From assembly GCA_023301465.1 (NCBI GenBank), contig JALZUQ010000010.1, positions 1 through 64,000 on the forward strand: 64,000 bases of DNA, read 5' to 3'. The stretch is from Oligoflexales bacterium. GTDB lineage: Bacteria > Bdellovibrionota_B > Oligoflexia > Oligoflexales > JALZUQ01. Positions 42,068 through 51,277 of this stretch are shown one piece after another (positions within the stretch are counted from its first letter, which is position 1; each line of letters begins with the position of its first letter). A program made the position numbers and the translations under genes. Below the pieces are notes generated by a model, which saw only the letters and a program-made list of their open reading frames with translations, had not been told where the DNA came from and searched no databases.

Positions 42068-43042
42068 ATGGTGAAGGCTTTGCTTAAAAAACATATTTTT
42101 CTATTATTTACTACCCTAATACTAACATTAATTCAGTGTCGATCAAGAGAACTAACATCTCAATCTGGTATTAGTTCCACTGATTTAACACTTATTGATC
42201 TTTACGCACTTGATTGGATTGAAGTTCACCGACTAGCTTTACTTTCTAGACTATCATATTCAGACCCCGAAGAGATCACCGGAGAACTAGAAGACCTAAA
42301 AAAAGAAGCAGGTGTTGTCGACTATAAGTTCATCAATGAAAAGGGTACTCAAGTTTATCTTTTTGACTTTGGAAGTTCGCTAACTTTTGTTTTCAGAGGA
42401 ACAGAAGAAAACTGGCAAGATTACAGTACCGATATGAATTTTTGGCACCGATCTATTAATGGACTTCGAGGCCACGCAGGTTTCTTCAACGCGTATAAAT
42501 GGGTAGCTGAACATATTGATAACTACCTCGCCACACTACCTGTCTCTAGCAGAAGAAATCATCAAACCAAAAGCATCACTCTTGCAGGACATAGTCTTGG
42601 AGGAGCATTAGCTCAAATCGCGGCTCATGAACTTTCAGACAAAATTAATTTAAAGCATGTTGTTACATTTGGTGCTCCTAGAGTTTTTAACGCTCTATCT
42701 TCACAGAAGTATGACAAAAAACTAAAAGTTAAGACGTACAATATTATTTATAATCAAGACTTTGTCTCAGGCCTTCCACATTGGAGCCTTAACTTTAAAA
42801 GAACAGGGAACGCTGTGTATATTGTTGGAGGCAACTGCGGTCTATCCACTAAACCAATCCCAATCAAAGGCATTATCAAACGAAAATTCGAAAATGACAT
42901 TGAATTCTTAAAGGGGTTGAAACTATTCAAAAAACCCATAAAACCTTTAATTGATGTACCTCTACCACTTAAAGATCACGCACTTCAAAATTACATTGAT
43001 TGTACTGCAGTACACGCAGGGGTTGAAGAATATGACAAATAA
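42068..43042 (+). CDS. Class 3 lipase-like lipoprotein
   Basis: Lipobox LTLIQC (Cys24) after a signal peptide (FLLFTTLILTLIQC). The alpha/beta-hydrolase domain is of the Lipase_3 type: TFVFRGTEENWQDYSTDMNFW (oxyanion loop), the nucleophile elbow ITLAGHSLGGALAQIAA (Ser in GHSLGG), and VTFGAPRVFN. IYNQDFVSGLPHW supplies the catalytic Asp, and a His near the C-terminus in LKDHALQNYIDC completes the triad. 324 aa. A membrane-anchored esterase/lipase is likely; its substrate is unknown. The dCMP deaminase gene starts within its last 11 bp. Confidence 0.87.
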   Translation: MVKALLKKHIFLLFTTLILTLIQCRSRELTSQSGISSTDLTLIDLYALDWIEVHRLALLSRLSYSDPEEITGELEDLKKEAGVVDYKFINEKGTQVYLFDFGSSLTFVFRGTEENWQDYSTDMNFWHRSINGLRGHAGFFNAYKWVAEHIDNYLATLPVSSRRNHQTKSITLAGHSLGGALAQIAAHELSDKINLKHVVTFGAPRVFNALSSQKYDKKLKVKTYNIIYNQDFVSGLPHWSLNFKRTGNAVYIVGGNCGLSTKPIPIKGIIKRKFENDIEFLKGLKLFKKPIKPLIDVPLPLKDHALQNYIDCTAVHAGVEEYDK

Positions 43043-43454
43043 TACACGTCCGAGCTTTATGGATGTTTACATGCAGCTGTCAAAAATTTTAGCAAAAAGA
43101 TCAACTTGCTCAAGACTGCAAGTAGGCACGGTTATCACGAGCACTGATTTCAGGAAAGTTCTAGCCATAGGCTACAACGGAAATGCGACTGGCTTGGATA
43201 ATCATTGTGACAGAGATGAGCCTGGAAACTGCGGCTGCCTCCACTCTGAAGAAAATGCCGTTATCAACTGTGATAGCCCAAGAAGCACAGAAAAAATCTG
43301 TTTTGTCACTCACCTTCCCTGCACAGCTTGTGCAAAAAGACTTATAAACTTAGGCAATGTTAAAAAAATTATTTATGGAGAAGCATACCGGAAAGACTGC
43401 TCTCTTGAAATCTTCAAAAAAACAAACATAGAGGTATCTAAGTACCAACCCTAA
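43032..43454 (+). CDS. dCMP deaminase family protein (ComEB-like)
   Basis: Zinc-dependent cytidine-type deaminase: dCMP to dUMP for dTTP synthesis. ATG 43032, after an AGGGG ribosome site, is preferred to the track's 42951. Metal motifs: LHSEENAVI (H-x-E) and LPCTACAKRLIN (P-C-x-x-C), separated by the usual 25-30 residues. FMDVYMQLSKILAKRSTCSRLQVGTVI is the family N-terminus, and YGEAYRKD matches the C-terminal segment. 140 aa. It overlaps the lipase gene by 11 bp. Catalytic Glu is present, so active. Confidence 0.9.
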   Translation: MTNNTRPSFMDVYMQLSKILAKRSTCSRLQVGTVITSTDFRKVLAIGYNGNATGLDNHCDRDEPGNCGCLHSEENAVINCDSPRSTEKICFVTHLPCTACAKRLINLGNVKKIIYGEAYRKDCSLEIFKKTNIEVSKYQP

Positions 43455-43605
43455 ACTTTCGTAAACCCCTAAAGAGAGTTACTTATTAAATCATTTTCAA
43501 TGACTTACCAAACAATGCACTAATTTTCCTATCTGCATTTTTTTATGATATTTGTTAAGATAAATTATTCAATTTTATTTGTTCACTCTTGAAAGGGACC
43601 CCCTC

Positions 43606-44214
43606 ATGAAACGATTGATAATCTTAGCTGCATGTTTAACTTCTCCACTTTTTGCTGTTGAAACAACTTCTACGATGGTGGAATGCTCTAAAAGCAGTGT
43701 TGTCCGTAAAATCGAAGTAACTAGAACCAATAATGGAACCTCTGAGTCTTGTGAGGTTATTTATCACAAACCTTCAGAAGGAGCTCAATCAAACACTATT
43801 TGGTCAGCAGACTTACAAAAAGGTTACTGTGACGAAAAAGCTGCTGGTTTTGTACAAAAGCAAGAGAGCTGGGGATTTGCATGTACAGGTCAAGCAAACT
43901 TAGCGGTTAGCAACTTGAATACCGATAACTCTGCGGGATCGACAACAGAATCGACTGGATCAAAATCAGAGTCAATGAAAGACAAAATGACTGACACCGC
44001 TAAGAAAGCTATGCAAGGCACAACGGATACGATGAAAGCCGGAACTGACTCAACAAAAGAAATGATGGATAAAGGCACGAAAAACATCAAAGAAAAAATG
44101 AATGAAACCACAAAAAGCATGATGGACAAAGCGAAAGCGAAAGCATCAGAAGCAACCGGAAAAGGCATGGACACCATGAAAAAAGGCGTAGGAAGCACAA
44201 AAGAAGGCCAATAA
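43606..44214 (+). CDS. Secreted protein with an amphipathic, LEA/apolipoprotein-like repeat tail
   Basis: ATG 43606 gives a signal peptide (MKRLIILAACLTSPLFA) and is preferred to the track's 43579. The N-terminal mature part has paired Cys (VECSKSSVVRK, ESCEVIYHK, GYCDEKAAGF, FACTGQ), the pattern of a small disulfide domain. The tail of about 80 residues is a run of 7/11-residue amphipathic repeats built on K-x-x-M-x-x-x-(A/T): SMKDKMTDTAKKAMQG, DTMKAGTDSTKEMMDKGTK, KEKMNETTKSMMDKAK. Such repeats occur in LEA proteins (stress protection) and in periplasmic proteins that bind membranes. Both readings are inference. Confidence 0.68.
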   Translation: MKRLIILAACLTSPLFAVETTSTMVECSKSSVVRKIEVTRTNNGTSESCEVIYHKPSEGAQSNTIWSADLQKGYCDEKAAGFVQKQESWGFACTGQANLAVSNLNTDNSAGSTTESTGSKSESMKDKMTDTAKKAMQGTTDTMKAGTDSTKEMMDKGTKNIKEKMNETTKSMMDKAKAKASEATGKGMDTMKKGVGSTKEGQ

Positions 44215-44248
44215 TACAAAACCTTATGTGACTTACTGATTAACACTT

Positions 44249-44285
44249 ACCCCCTTTTGATTCGATCAATAAGGGGGTTTTTTAT
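44249..44285 (+). terminator. Intrinsic terminator
   Basis: ACCCCCTT/AAGGGGGT with an inner TTGAT-tcg-ATCAA stem, followed by TTTTTTTAT. It lies 34 nt after the stop of the gene at 43606-44214 and ends that transcript; the minus-strand neighbour begins to be coded just after. Confidence 0.92.
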
Positions 44286-44291
44286 AAAAAA

Positions 44292-45101
44292 CTATTCTGT
44301 AATTCGTAGACTCAAACACTTGGCAGACCCACCCGATTTTAAAAACTCAGATAGATTTACTTCATGAACTTTAAAGCCCCAATCATTTAGCTGTTTCTTC
44401 ATTCTTTCAGAGGCGTAACTAAAGACAACCGCTTCTTTTAGATCAATTGCATTACAACAAAAACGGTCCGCTTCTTCTTTTTGAATTTCTAAGATTTTAT
44501 CAGCAGGGAAAAATTCTTTTATTTCTTTTTGTGCAGACTCAGAAAAAGCTTGAGGGTAATATATTAAATACCCACCTTCTAAAGGACAAAATGCAGTATC
44601 AATATGGTAAAACTCTTTTGTAACGAGCTCTAATTTATGAACTTTGACACCTGTTACCTCCTCTAAAAAATCTAAACCAGATTTTTCTGTCCTTGGGCCA
44701 TAACCACCCCATAGATCACCTTTAATTCGGTCATACAAAGCATCACCCGCACCTTCAAAGTAAATATCTTTTGGAGGTTCAATGGCTTCAAAACCATTTT
44801 GTTCAAACCACTCTAAATTATATGGTTCTTCTGCTTGGCGTTGAGGGTGAAGATAACGAGCTAGCACTGCTTTTTTATCTTTGATGACGGCAGCATTTGC
44901 CGTAAAGACAAGGTCTGGCACTCCAGCTTGTGGAGTAAGTTCTTTCACAACCGCATATTTTTGCACAATACTTTTTAGTTCATTCCACTGCTTCATAGCA
45001 AGATCAGTATCAACTTTGGTATTTTCTTTCATCCAAGGGTTAATTTGATAATCCACAGTAAAGTAGTTAGGAGCACACATTAGAATTTCAGTTTTCGTCA
45101 T
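44292..45101 (-). CDS. Dimethylarginine dimethylaminohydrolase/arginine-deiminase-like amidinohydrolase
   Basis: Guanidine-modifying enzyme of the penta-propeller fold. LVFTANAAVIKDKKAVLARY is the substrate-loop region, YFEGAGDALYD the acidic-loop, EFYHIDTAFCPLEGG gives the catalytic His, and the C-terminal SGGSAKCLSLRI has the nucleophilic Cys in the family's G-G-x-(x)-C-x-x-x. ATG 45101 is preferred to 45113 (269 aa). Whether it uses methylarginine, arginine or another guanidine is open. The gene is monocistronic, converging with the amphipathic-repeat gene across the terminator. Confidence 0.85.
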   Translation of the reverse strand: MTKTEILMCAPNYFTVDYQINPWMKENTKVDTDLAMKQWNELKSIVQKYAVVKELTPQAGVPDLVFTANAAVIKDKKAVLARYLHPQRQAEEPYNLEWFEQNGFEAIEPPKDIYFEGAGDALYDRIKGDLWGGYGPRTEKSGLDFLEEVTGVKVHKLELVTKEFYHIDTAFCPLEGGYLIYYPQAFSESAQKEIKEFFPADKILEIQKEEADRFCCNAIDLKEAVVFSYASERMKKQLNDWGFKVHEVNLSEFLKSGGSAKCLSLRITE

Positions 45102-45443
45102 AATTCCCGCCATTGGTTTACAGCTTTATTTTATCACCGCAGTATAAATGGATCAAAACAAACATAAAAAACGAAAAAAGAATAAAACTTCAAACCATCA
45201 ATACACACATCAACAACATACTGATATCACTAATCTTTCAAAGAACTACAAAGCTTCCTTGATAAAAAAAACCGTTGAACTCAATAGAAAACATGTACCT
45301 TTATTTACCATCTAAACTTGTCTGCAGCAGGAAGTTTTTTGGCTATGGGGTCAAAAACCAACGACCCATCGACATTCAAAGCAGTTCATTGACCAAAAAC
45401 ATATACTAGAATATGTATGTAGAAAGAATCTGGAGTACTACAT
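45102..45443. other. Intergenic region; no supported gene, one possible promoter
   Basis: A 342-bp gap between divergent genes. On the plus strand a 55-codon ORF (45148-45315, MDQNKHKKRKKNK...) has no ribosome site and looks like a chance lysine-rich ORF. A TTGACC (45389-45394) and TATGTA (45412-45417) are 17 bp apart, a possible promoter for the asparaginase gene. The inverted repeat ACATAT-actaga-ATATGT (45399-45416) overlaps it and could be an operator. Confidence 0.5.
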
Positions 45444-46418
45444 TTGTCTACATATGTTTATAGGCCCATGTTTAGGATAGCGAGAGGTAAAATCCCGGAA
45501 ATAGAAATCCATGGATTTACACTCATCTACCAAAATAAAAACTTGCTATTTGGCAATAAAAAACAAGCTCATTCAAAAATCGTGTCTAGATCACTTTTAA
45601 AACCTTGGCAACTACTTGCCGCAAAAGTTCCTATCGAAAAAGATTATCGTTGGCTAATTGCAACTGCTTCACACTCTGGAGAACTTGACCATCTTAGAAC
45701 CGTTCACGCTCTCGCAAAAGAAAATAACATAAATCTTGATTCTCTTTTGTGCCCAGAATCTTATCCACTGGACAAAGATCTTCGGGCGATTCAAAAATCA
45801 GATGGCCTGCCTCCTGCAAAAACTTTTCATAACTGTTCAGGAAAACATTTAGGTTACCTTTGGTCGTGTCAAACCAATAACTATGATTCCGCTACCTACT
45901 TAAACCCAGATCATCCTATTAATGGTTTTCTAAAAAAGAAAATTGAATCCATCACAGAAAATAATATCTCATTTGTCACTGATGGTTGTGGGTTACAAAG
46001 TGTTATTTTAAATGCTGTTGACATGGTTCGACTCTATCAATCTCTGGTAGCTGATGAAGACCCCGCATCAAAAGCTCTCGTAGAAAATTGGGTAGAACAC
46101 CCAAGACTTGTAAGTGGCAGAAGAAGACTCGACGCAGACATTGTCGATGACTTAAAAGGCGATTGGATTGCAAAAGAAGGTGCGGATGGATTAATCATGC
46201 TTCAATCACCCAAAAGTGATCGTGGATTTAGCATCTTATGCAAACTATCTAGCGGGATGTCCCATAAGTATTGGGCCATGGGGATTTGGAGTGCTCTTAA
46301 ATCTTTAAACTCTGAAGAACCAGAATTAAAAAGACTGCAACACTACCTCGGGTTGAAGGTTCAGCAGTTTTTAGAAGCCCACCAAGAGTTCCAGATCATC
46401 AAACCATCAGCGACATAA
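45444..46418 (+). CDS. Asparaginase, type-II-like (PF06089 family)
   Basis: TTG start with a GGAG at 8 nt; an ATG at 45468 is the alternative. The family motifs are visible: SRSLLKPWQLLAA (R-S-x-x-K-P-x-Q), TASHSGELDHLRTV (A-S-H-S-G-E-x-x-H), TFHNCSGKHLGYL (H-N-x-C-S-G-K-H) and FVTDGCGLQSV (D-G-C-G). It also has HPRLVSGRRRLDADIV and AKEGADGLIMLQ. PF06089 proteins hydrolyse L-asparagine; they are distinct from both classical asparaginase folds. 324 aa, no signal peptide, so cytoplasmic. Stands alone on the plus strand. Confidence 0.86.
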   Translation: MSTYVYRPMFRIARGKIPEIEIHGFTLIYQNKNLLFGNKKQAHSKIVSRSLLKPWQLLAAKVPIEKDYRWLIATASHSGELDHLRTVHALAKENNINLDSLLCPESYPLDKDLRAIQKSDGLPPAKTFHNCSGKHLGYLWSCQTNNYDSATYLNPDHPINGFLKKKIESITENNISFVTDGCGLQSVILNAVDMVRLYQSLVADEDPASKALVENWVEHPRLVSGRRRLDADIVDDLKGDWIAKEGADGLIMLQSPKSDRGFSILCKLSSGMSHKYWAMGIWSALKSLNSEEPELKRLQHYLGLKVQQFLEAHQEFQIIKPSAT

Positions 46419-46512
46419 CTAATTGTCGATAAATTCTGTAGAATAACTGTATCCATAAATTGCTATAACCCCGCTATTTTATTACACTTGGGTAATTCAT
46501 TTTGGGGGTTTT

Positions 46513-47952
46513 GTGAATCGTTTCATCATCATTTTGCTTGCTCTTCTACCAGTGAACGCCTTTGGGTTAAACTTGCAAGACGCTCTTCAAAAAGCAGCAA
46601 ATTCTGCCCCTCAACTATTAGAAATCAAATCTCAAATAGAAACTCAAAGAGCTCAATCTGGAGCGATCCAAGGAGCGTATGATATTACTTTATACGGTAA
46701 AGCAAATTATGCTGTAGATAAAACAGAACAAACATCGTCATTCTCTGGAGAGGAAAGAAAAAAAACCAACATCAACTTTGGAGCAAAGAAACTTTTTTCT
46801 ACCGGTACTGCTATTGATATCCAAGCAGGGCATAACATTTCTGAACTGATATTTGGCTCTAACACAGGAGCCTTTAACCCTTCAACTACCATTGACCCAA
46901 ACCCTGCCAATCAAAGCATGATCTCAATAAGCATTAAACAATCTCTTCTTAAAAATTTCATGGCAAGGGAGGTTGAGCTTCAAAACGCTTTGGCTATCGC
47001 AAATATCTCAACTGCAGAGTGGCAACTTAAACTTGTAAAACAAATGGTCCAAGCCGAAACAGAAAGCCTGTTCTTCCTCGGTGCAACTCTCGAAAAGCAA
47101 ATTGCCATTCTCAGACAACTAGTCAGTAAAACTAATCGTTATGCAAAACTCATGGAAAAACGTGTAGGTCTTGGGCGAGCCGATCAAGTTGATCTTGCAA
47201 ACGCAAGAATTCAAGCTGTTAAGTCTGAAGGAAACTTACTCGGTTTAGAAATTCAACGAGATAATATTGTTCGTAAACTTCAAAGCAATATTCATTCAAA
47301 TCAACCTCTAAACCTGAAAGACATCAACCTCAAAACAAGTGTACTAAATAGCATAGAGAGCCCAACAAAGGCCTTGGAAACTGCTACTAATAATAGAATA
47401 GACATCAAGACCATCGAAGCAAAACTAAACCCTATCCGAATTCAAGAACAAATCAGCAAAGAAAAAAGCAAACCTTCATTAGATATTGTGGCACGAGGTG
47501 CATATTATGGTTTGGATAAAGATGCATCTTCTGCTTGGTCAGAAAATCTTGGGCTCGATCAGCCCCAGTTTTTTATTGGCGTTGAATTCAGTTGGAAACC
47601 ATGGTCAAAAGAATATAAAGCGAACCAAAAAGGTAGCATTGCTCAAAAATCTAATTTAGAGAGTCAAAAGAGCAGCCTTTTACATAATTTAAAACGAGAT
47701 ATTGAAATTGCATTCATGCAAAAAGATTCAGCACAAAAAAAACTAAAACAAGCAAACAGGCAAATTTATTCATTAGGCAAAAGATTAAGAGAAGAACGAA
47801 AAAAATTCACTCAAGCTAGAGGTGAGCAAATAGTTTCACTCCTTTATGAAATTGAGTCTCTTAATGCAAAGATTGAACAAATCAATGCTTATAAAGATGC
47901 AAGGATGGCAGAAGCAAGCATTAGATTACATACTCACACTTACCCTTATTAA
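46513..47952 (+). CDS. TolC-type outer membrane efflux protein
   Basis: Outer-membrane channel of tripartite efflux. GTG start with a GGGGG ribosome site and a signal peptide (MNRFIIILLALLPVNAFG). LNLQDALQKAANSAPQLLEIKSQIETQRAQ is the typical OEP start, and the two long helical halves are separated by LQSNIHSNQPLNL. The KLKQANRQIYSLGKRLREERKKFTQARGEQ region is a late coiled coil. Length 479 aa is normal. It is followed 15 bp later by the RND pump gene on the same strand. There is no lipobox, so the lipid anchor seen in some relatives is absent. Confidence 0.9.
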   Translation: MNRFIIILLALLPVNAFGLNLQDALQKAANSAPQLLEIKSQIETQRAQSGAIQGAYDITLYGKANYAVDKTEQTSSFSGEERKKTNINFGAKKLFSTGTAIDIQAGHNISELIFGSNTGAFNPSTTIDPNPANQSMISISIKQSLLKNFMAREVELQNALAIANISTAEWQLKLVKQMVQAETESLFFLGATLEKQIAILRQLVSKTNRYAKLMEKRVGLGRADQVDLANARIQAVKSEGNLLGLEIQRDNIVRKLQSNIHSNQPLNLKDINLKTSVLNSIESPTKALETATNNRIDIKTIEAKLNPIRIQEQISKEKSKPSLDIVARGAYYGLDKDASSAWSENLGLDQPQFFIGVEFSWKPWSKEYKANQKGSIAQKSNLESQKSSLLHNLKRDIEIAFMQKDSAQKKLKQANRQIYSLGKRLREERKKFTQARGEQIVSLLYEIESLNAKIEQINAYKDARMAEASIRLHTHTYPY

Positions 47953-47967
47953 CCAAAGGTTTGATCC

Positions 47968-50900
47968 ATGTTAAAGAAAATCATCTCAAGTTGCGTTAAA
48001 AACCCGATCATCATTAATACAATTACTGTGCTTATCTTAGTGTTTGGCTTAATCAAAGGCTTGAACATGAACAAAGAAGCATTTCCAGCAGTAGATTTTA
48101 AAAACGTTGTTGTTAGTACGATTTACCCTGGAGCATCACCTCGCGATGTTGAACTCTTTGTAACAGACCCTATCGAAAAAGAAATTGCTACAGTAGCTGG
48201 AATCGAAGAAATGCGAGGCAGCAGTATTGAAGGCAGAAGCAGTATTATTGTTAAATTAGATCCTGATGAAAATGAGGATGAAGTTAGAGATATCATTAAT
48301 AATATTACACGAGCAGTAGCGAGAGTAAGTGATCTGCCTAATGATCTACCAAACCCTCCCACCGTCATTGAAATGGAAAGTGCGAGATTTCCAATTATCA
48401 CAGTTTCTTTAAGTGGTGACTTAGGTTACGAAGAGCTAGATCGTCAAGCTGATATTATTGCTGAAAGACTCGAAAGAATCTCTGATGTATCTAGTGTGGT
48501 GAGGCTTGGAGATCGTGAAAAAGAGTTCTGGGTAGAAGTTAACCCAGAAAAATTAGACCGATATAATATTTCACTTGGTCAAGTTGTTGATACACTCAAA
48601 AAAAGAAACGTCAACCTTCCGGGTGGTGCTCTTCAAACACAAGACAAAGAGTTTTTGGTAAGAACTGTTGGAGAGGTAAATAGCAGCGAACAAATCAGCA
48701 ATATTATCATTCGTGCAAACGCAGCAGGAATTAAGGTTAGGATACAAGATATTGGTACCGTTAAAGAAACCTTTGCTGATACATCTTATGCCTACCGTGC
48801 AAATCAAAAACCGGCCGTCATGATGAATGTTTTAAAATCGGTAGATGGTGATGCAATTCGCTTAGTAGACGAAGTAAAAAAGAATGTAAAATCATACTTA
48901 AAAACACAGAAAAATCATAGCTTTACCGTTGAATATATTAATGACATCAGTGAATTTGTTCGTAACCGCTTAGGTGTCCTCACCAACAATGGAATCATCG
49001 GAATCATTCTTGTATTAATCGTACTTCTGGTAACACTTTCTTTTGGAATTGCATCTGTGGCAGCCATGGGAATGCCCATCGCACTTGTGGGTACTTTTAT
49101 TTTCATGTCTTTCTTTGGAATGAGTGTCAACCTGCTTAGTATGTTTGGGATGATTATTGTACTTGGTATCTTAGTTGACGATGCCATTATTGTTGCTGAA
49201 AATATCTGGTACCACTATGAAAACGGTAAATCTGCTTATGATGCAACCATTATAGGGACTAGTGAAGTTGTTATACCTGTATCAGCAACCATCCTAACAA
49301 CTATTGCTGCATTCTCTCCCCTTATGATGATGAGTGGGATCATGGGTTCTTTTATATCCCAAATGCCTAAAGTTGTGATTATGGCATTAGCATCCTCTTG
49401 GTTTGAGGCGATTTTTATTCTTCCTTCTCACGCGTTTGACGCTCTAAAATTAAGTGAACACTTTTCAAACCGAAAAATAAAGAAAGAAATCGATAAAGGT
49501 TTTGAAAAAAAACCATCAAAAATGCAATTCATCATGGATGCCTATGAGGCTTTACTGCGTTTTTCTTTAAAATTCAGGTTTAGTTTTGTAGCTGCAATGA
49601 TTATCTTTTCTATTTTTACTTTTTTCGTACAATTTAAATACTCAGGTTTTGTTTTATTTCCACCTGATGGTGTTGAGCAATTTTTTGTTCGAGCTGACAT
49701 GGAACCCGGTAAGTCTATAGAAGAAACCATGAGAGAAATGAAAAAAATTGAGAAAATCATTGCAGAACTTCCAAAAGAAGAGCTCAAAACGGTTACCACT
49801 ACAGTGGGCATTCAACAAAACGATCCAAATGATCCGTTTACAGGAAGAGGAAAAAATTTAGGTGAAATCAAAGTCTTTTTAACACCAGAAAACGATAGAA
49901 TAAGAACTGCAAATGTAATTATGGAAGACCTAAGAAAAACTATAGAAGAAGAAATCAAAAACTCACCACTTAGAAATTTTCGCATGCAAAGAGCACAACA
50001 AGGGCCACCAGTCGGACGACCTGTTGCAGTTCGCATCTCTGGAGATGATTTCAAAATACTTGATAAAATCATAGATCAATACAAGGTCGAACTTGCTAAT
50101 ATTAAAGGGGTTAGTGACATTGAATCAAACTTTAAGGAAGGCAAAAAAGAAATTCAAATTCATATTGATGAAATAAAAGCCGCCGCATACTTATTAACTG
50201 CAGACACCATTGCATTTCATGTCCGCACAGCCCTTGACGGAAGCATCGCTTCCTATGTTCGTTCAGGAGGAACTAGACAAGCTATTCGAGTTCGCTTTGA
50301 TGAAAGACACAAGAAAGACATGCCCACGCTTGCAAAAATCAAAGTCCCTAACCAGTTAGGAAATATGGTGGCATTAAGCAAGGTTGCTGAATTTGTTCAA
50401 AAACCGGGTGTCGTAAAGATTGATCATTTTGATAGAAAACGCACCATTACTGTTTCGGCAGAATTAGACACAAAAATTTCAAACTCAACAAAAGTAAATG
50501 AACAACTTGCAGGATTAACAAAAAAACTACAAGTGAAGCACCCAGAAGTCACCATTACTCAAGGAGGTGAATACGAAGACACAGCAAAGAGCATGAAGTC
50601 ACTTCAAGAAGCATTTATTATGGCACTTGCGGCTATATTTTTAATCCTCACAACATTATTTGGTAGTCTCTCTCAGCCTATCGTGGTGATGATGGCAATC
50701 CCATTTGGGATCATTGGAGTTATCTGGGCGACTTTCCTACACGGGATGCCTATTAGTTTCTTTAGTATGGTTGGTACAATTGGCTTGAGTGGTGTTGTTG
50801 TCAACGACTCTATTGTACTTGTTGACTTCCTCAATAAATCACGAGCAGCTGGACTAAATGTAATGGACGCTGCAATTGCTGCAGGTAAAAGAAGGTTTAG

Positions 50901-51132
50901 AGCTGTCTGGCTTACGACCCTCACCACTGTATGTGGACTAGTTCCTCTGGTTTATGGAATTGGTGGGTCTGATAAATTTTTAGTTCCTGCTGCCATTGCA
51001 CTTGGGTATGGGCTTTTATTTAGTACTATCTTAATTCTTGTATTGATTCCCACACTTTATATTCATCAAGTAGACTTGATGGTAGCGTTTCAAGCAATTT
51101 TTACTAAATCTAAACCCAAACATTCAAATTAA
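47968..51132 (+). CDS. RND-family efflux transporter (AcrB/HAE1 type)
   Basis: Proton-driven inner-membrane pump of 1054 aa, normal for AcrB-type. The first helix is INTITVLILVFGLIKGLNM; NMNKEAFPAVDFKNVVVSTIYPGASP is the family opening. The TM4 motif GILVDDAIIVAENIWYH carries the two proton-relay Asp residues, and TILTTIAAFSPLMMMSG follows. The second half has GVVVNDSIVLVDF and RRFRAVWLTTLTTVCGLVPL. It follows the TolC gene directly, but no membrane fusion protein gene is next to it. The substrate range cannot be told; the family includes drug and lipid exporters. Confidence 0.94.
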   Translation: MLKKIISSCVKNPIIINTITVLILVFGLIKGLNMNKEAFPAVDFKNVVVSTIYPGASPRDVELFVTDPIEKEIATVAGIEEMRGSSIEGRSSIIVKLDPDENEDEVRDIINNITRAVARVSDLPNDLPNPPTVIEMESARFPIITVSLSGDLGYEELDRQADIIAERLERISDVSSVVRLGDREKEFWVEVNPEKLDRYNISLGQVVDTLKKRNVNLPGGALQTQDKEFLVRTVGEVNSSEQISNIIIRANAAGIKVRIQDIGTVKETFADTSYAYRANQKPAVMMNVLKSVDGDAIRLVDEVKKNVKSYLKTQKNHSFTVEYINDISEFVRNRLGVLTNNGIIGIILVLIVLLVTLSFGIASVAAMGMPIALVGTFIFMSFFGMSVNLLSMFGMIIVLGILVDDAIIVAENIWYHYENGKSAYDATIIGTSEVVIPVSATILTTIAAFSPLMMMSGIMGSFISQMPKVVIMALASSWFEAIFILPSHAFDALKLSEHFSNRKIKKEIDKGFEKKPSKMQFIMDAYEALLRFSLKFRFSFVAAMIIFSIFTFFVQFKYSGFVLFPPDGVEQFFVRADMEPGKSIEETMREMKKIEKIIAELPKEELKTVTTTVGIQQNDPNDPFTGRGKNLGEIKVFLTPENDRIRTANVIMEDLRKTIEEEIKNSPLRNFRMQRAQQGPPVGRPVAVRISGDDFKILDKIIDQYKVELANIKGVSDIESNFKEGKKEIQIHIDEIKAAAYLLTADTIAFHVRTALDGSIASYVRSGGTRQAIRVRFDERHKKDMPTLAKIKVPNQLGNMVALSKVAEFVQKPGVVKIDHFDRKRTITVSAELDTKISNSTKVNEQLAGLTKKLQVKHPEVTITQGGEYEDTAKSMKSLQEAFIMALAAIFLILTTLFGSLSQPIVVMMAIPFGIIGVIWATFLHGMPISFFSMVGTIGLSGVVVNDSIVLVDFLNKSRAAGLNVMDAAIAAGKRRFRAVWLTTLTTVCGLVPLVYGIGGSDKFLVPAAIALGYGLLFSTILILVLIPTLYIHQVDLMVAFQAIFTKSKPKHSN

Positions 51133-51209
51133 TTAACAAAATTAATAGTAATTGCATGATAACCAAGCCCCATAATGCCCTATAAAAGCTTCTTGGTTTG
51201 GATTACAAA

Positions 51210-51239
51210 TTGACGAGTACTTTATACCCAAAGTACAAT
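51210..51239 (+). promoter_or_regulatory. Sigma-70-like promoter with an embedded palindrome
   Basis: TTGACG (51210-51215) and TACAAT (51234-51239) are 18 bp apart, close to the consensus. The spacer and -10 hold a perfect inverted repeat GTACTTT-ataccc-AAAGTAC (51217-51236). It precedes the ATG of the double-DM13 lipoprotein by about 40 bp. A repressor site overlapping the promoter is a reasonable inference. Confidence 0.5.
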
Positions 51240-51277
51240 TGAACCCTCATCAACTCAAAATATTAAAAGAGGATAAT

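Noticed and set aside
45148-45315. 55-codon lysine-rich ORF upstream of the asparaginase gene
   Set aside because: No Shine-Dalgarno and a composition (poly-Lys/Asn/His) expected from AT-rich non-coding DNA.
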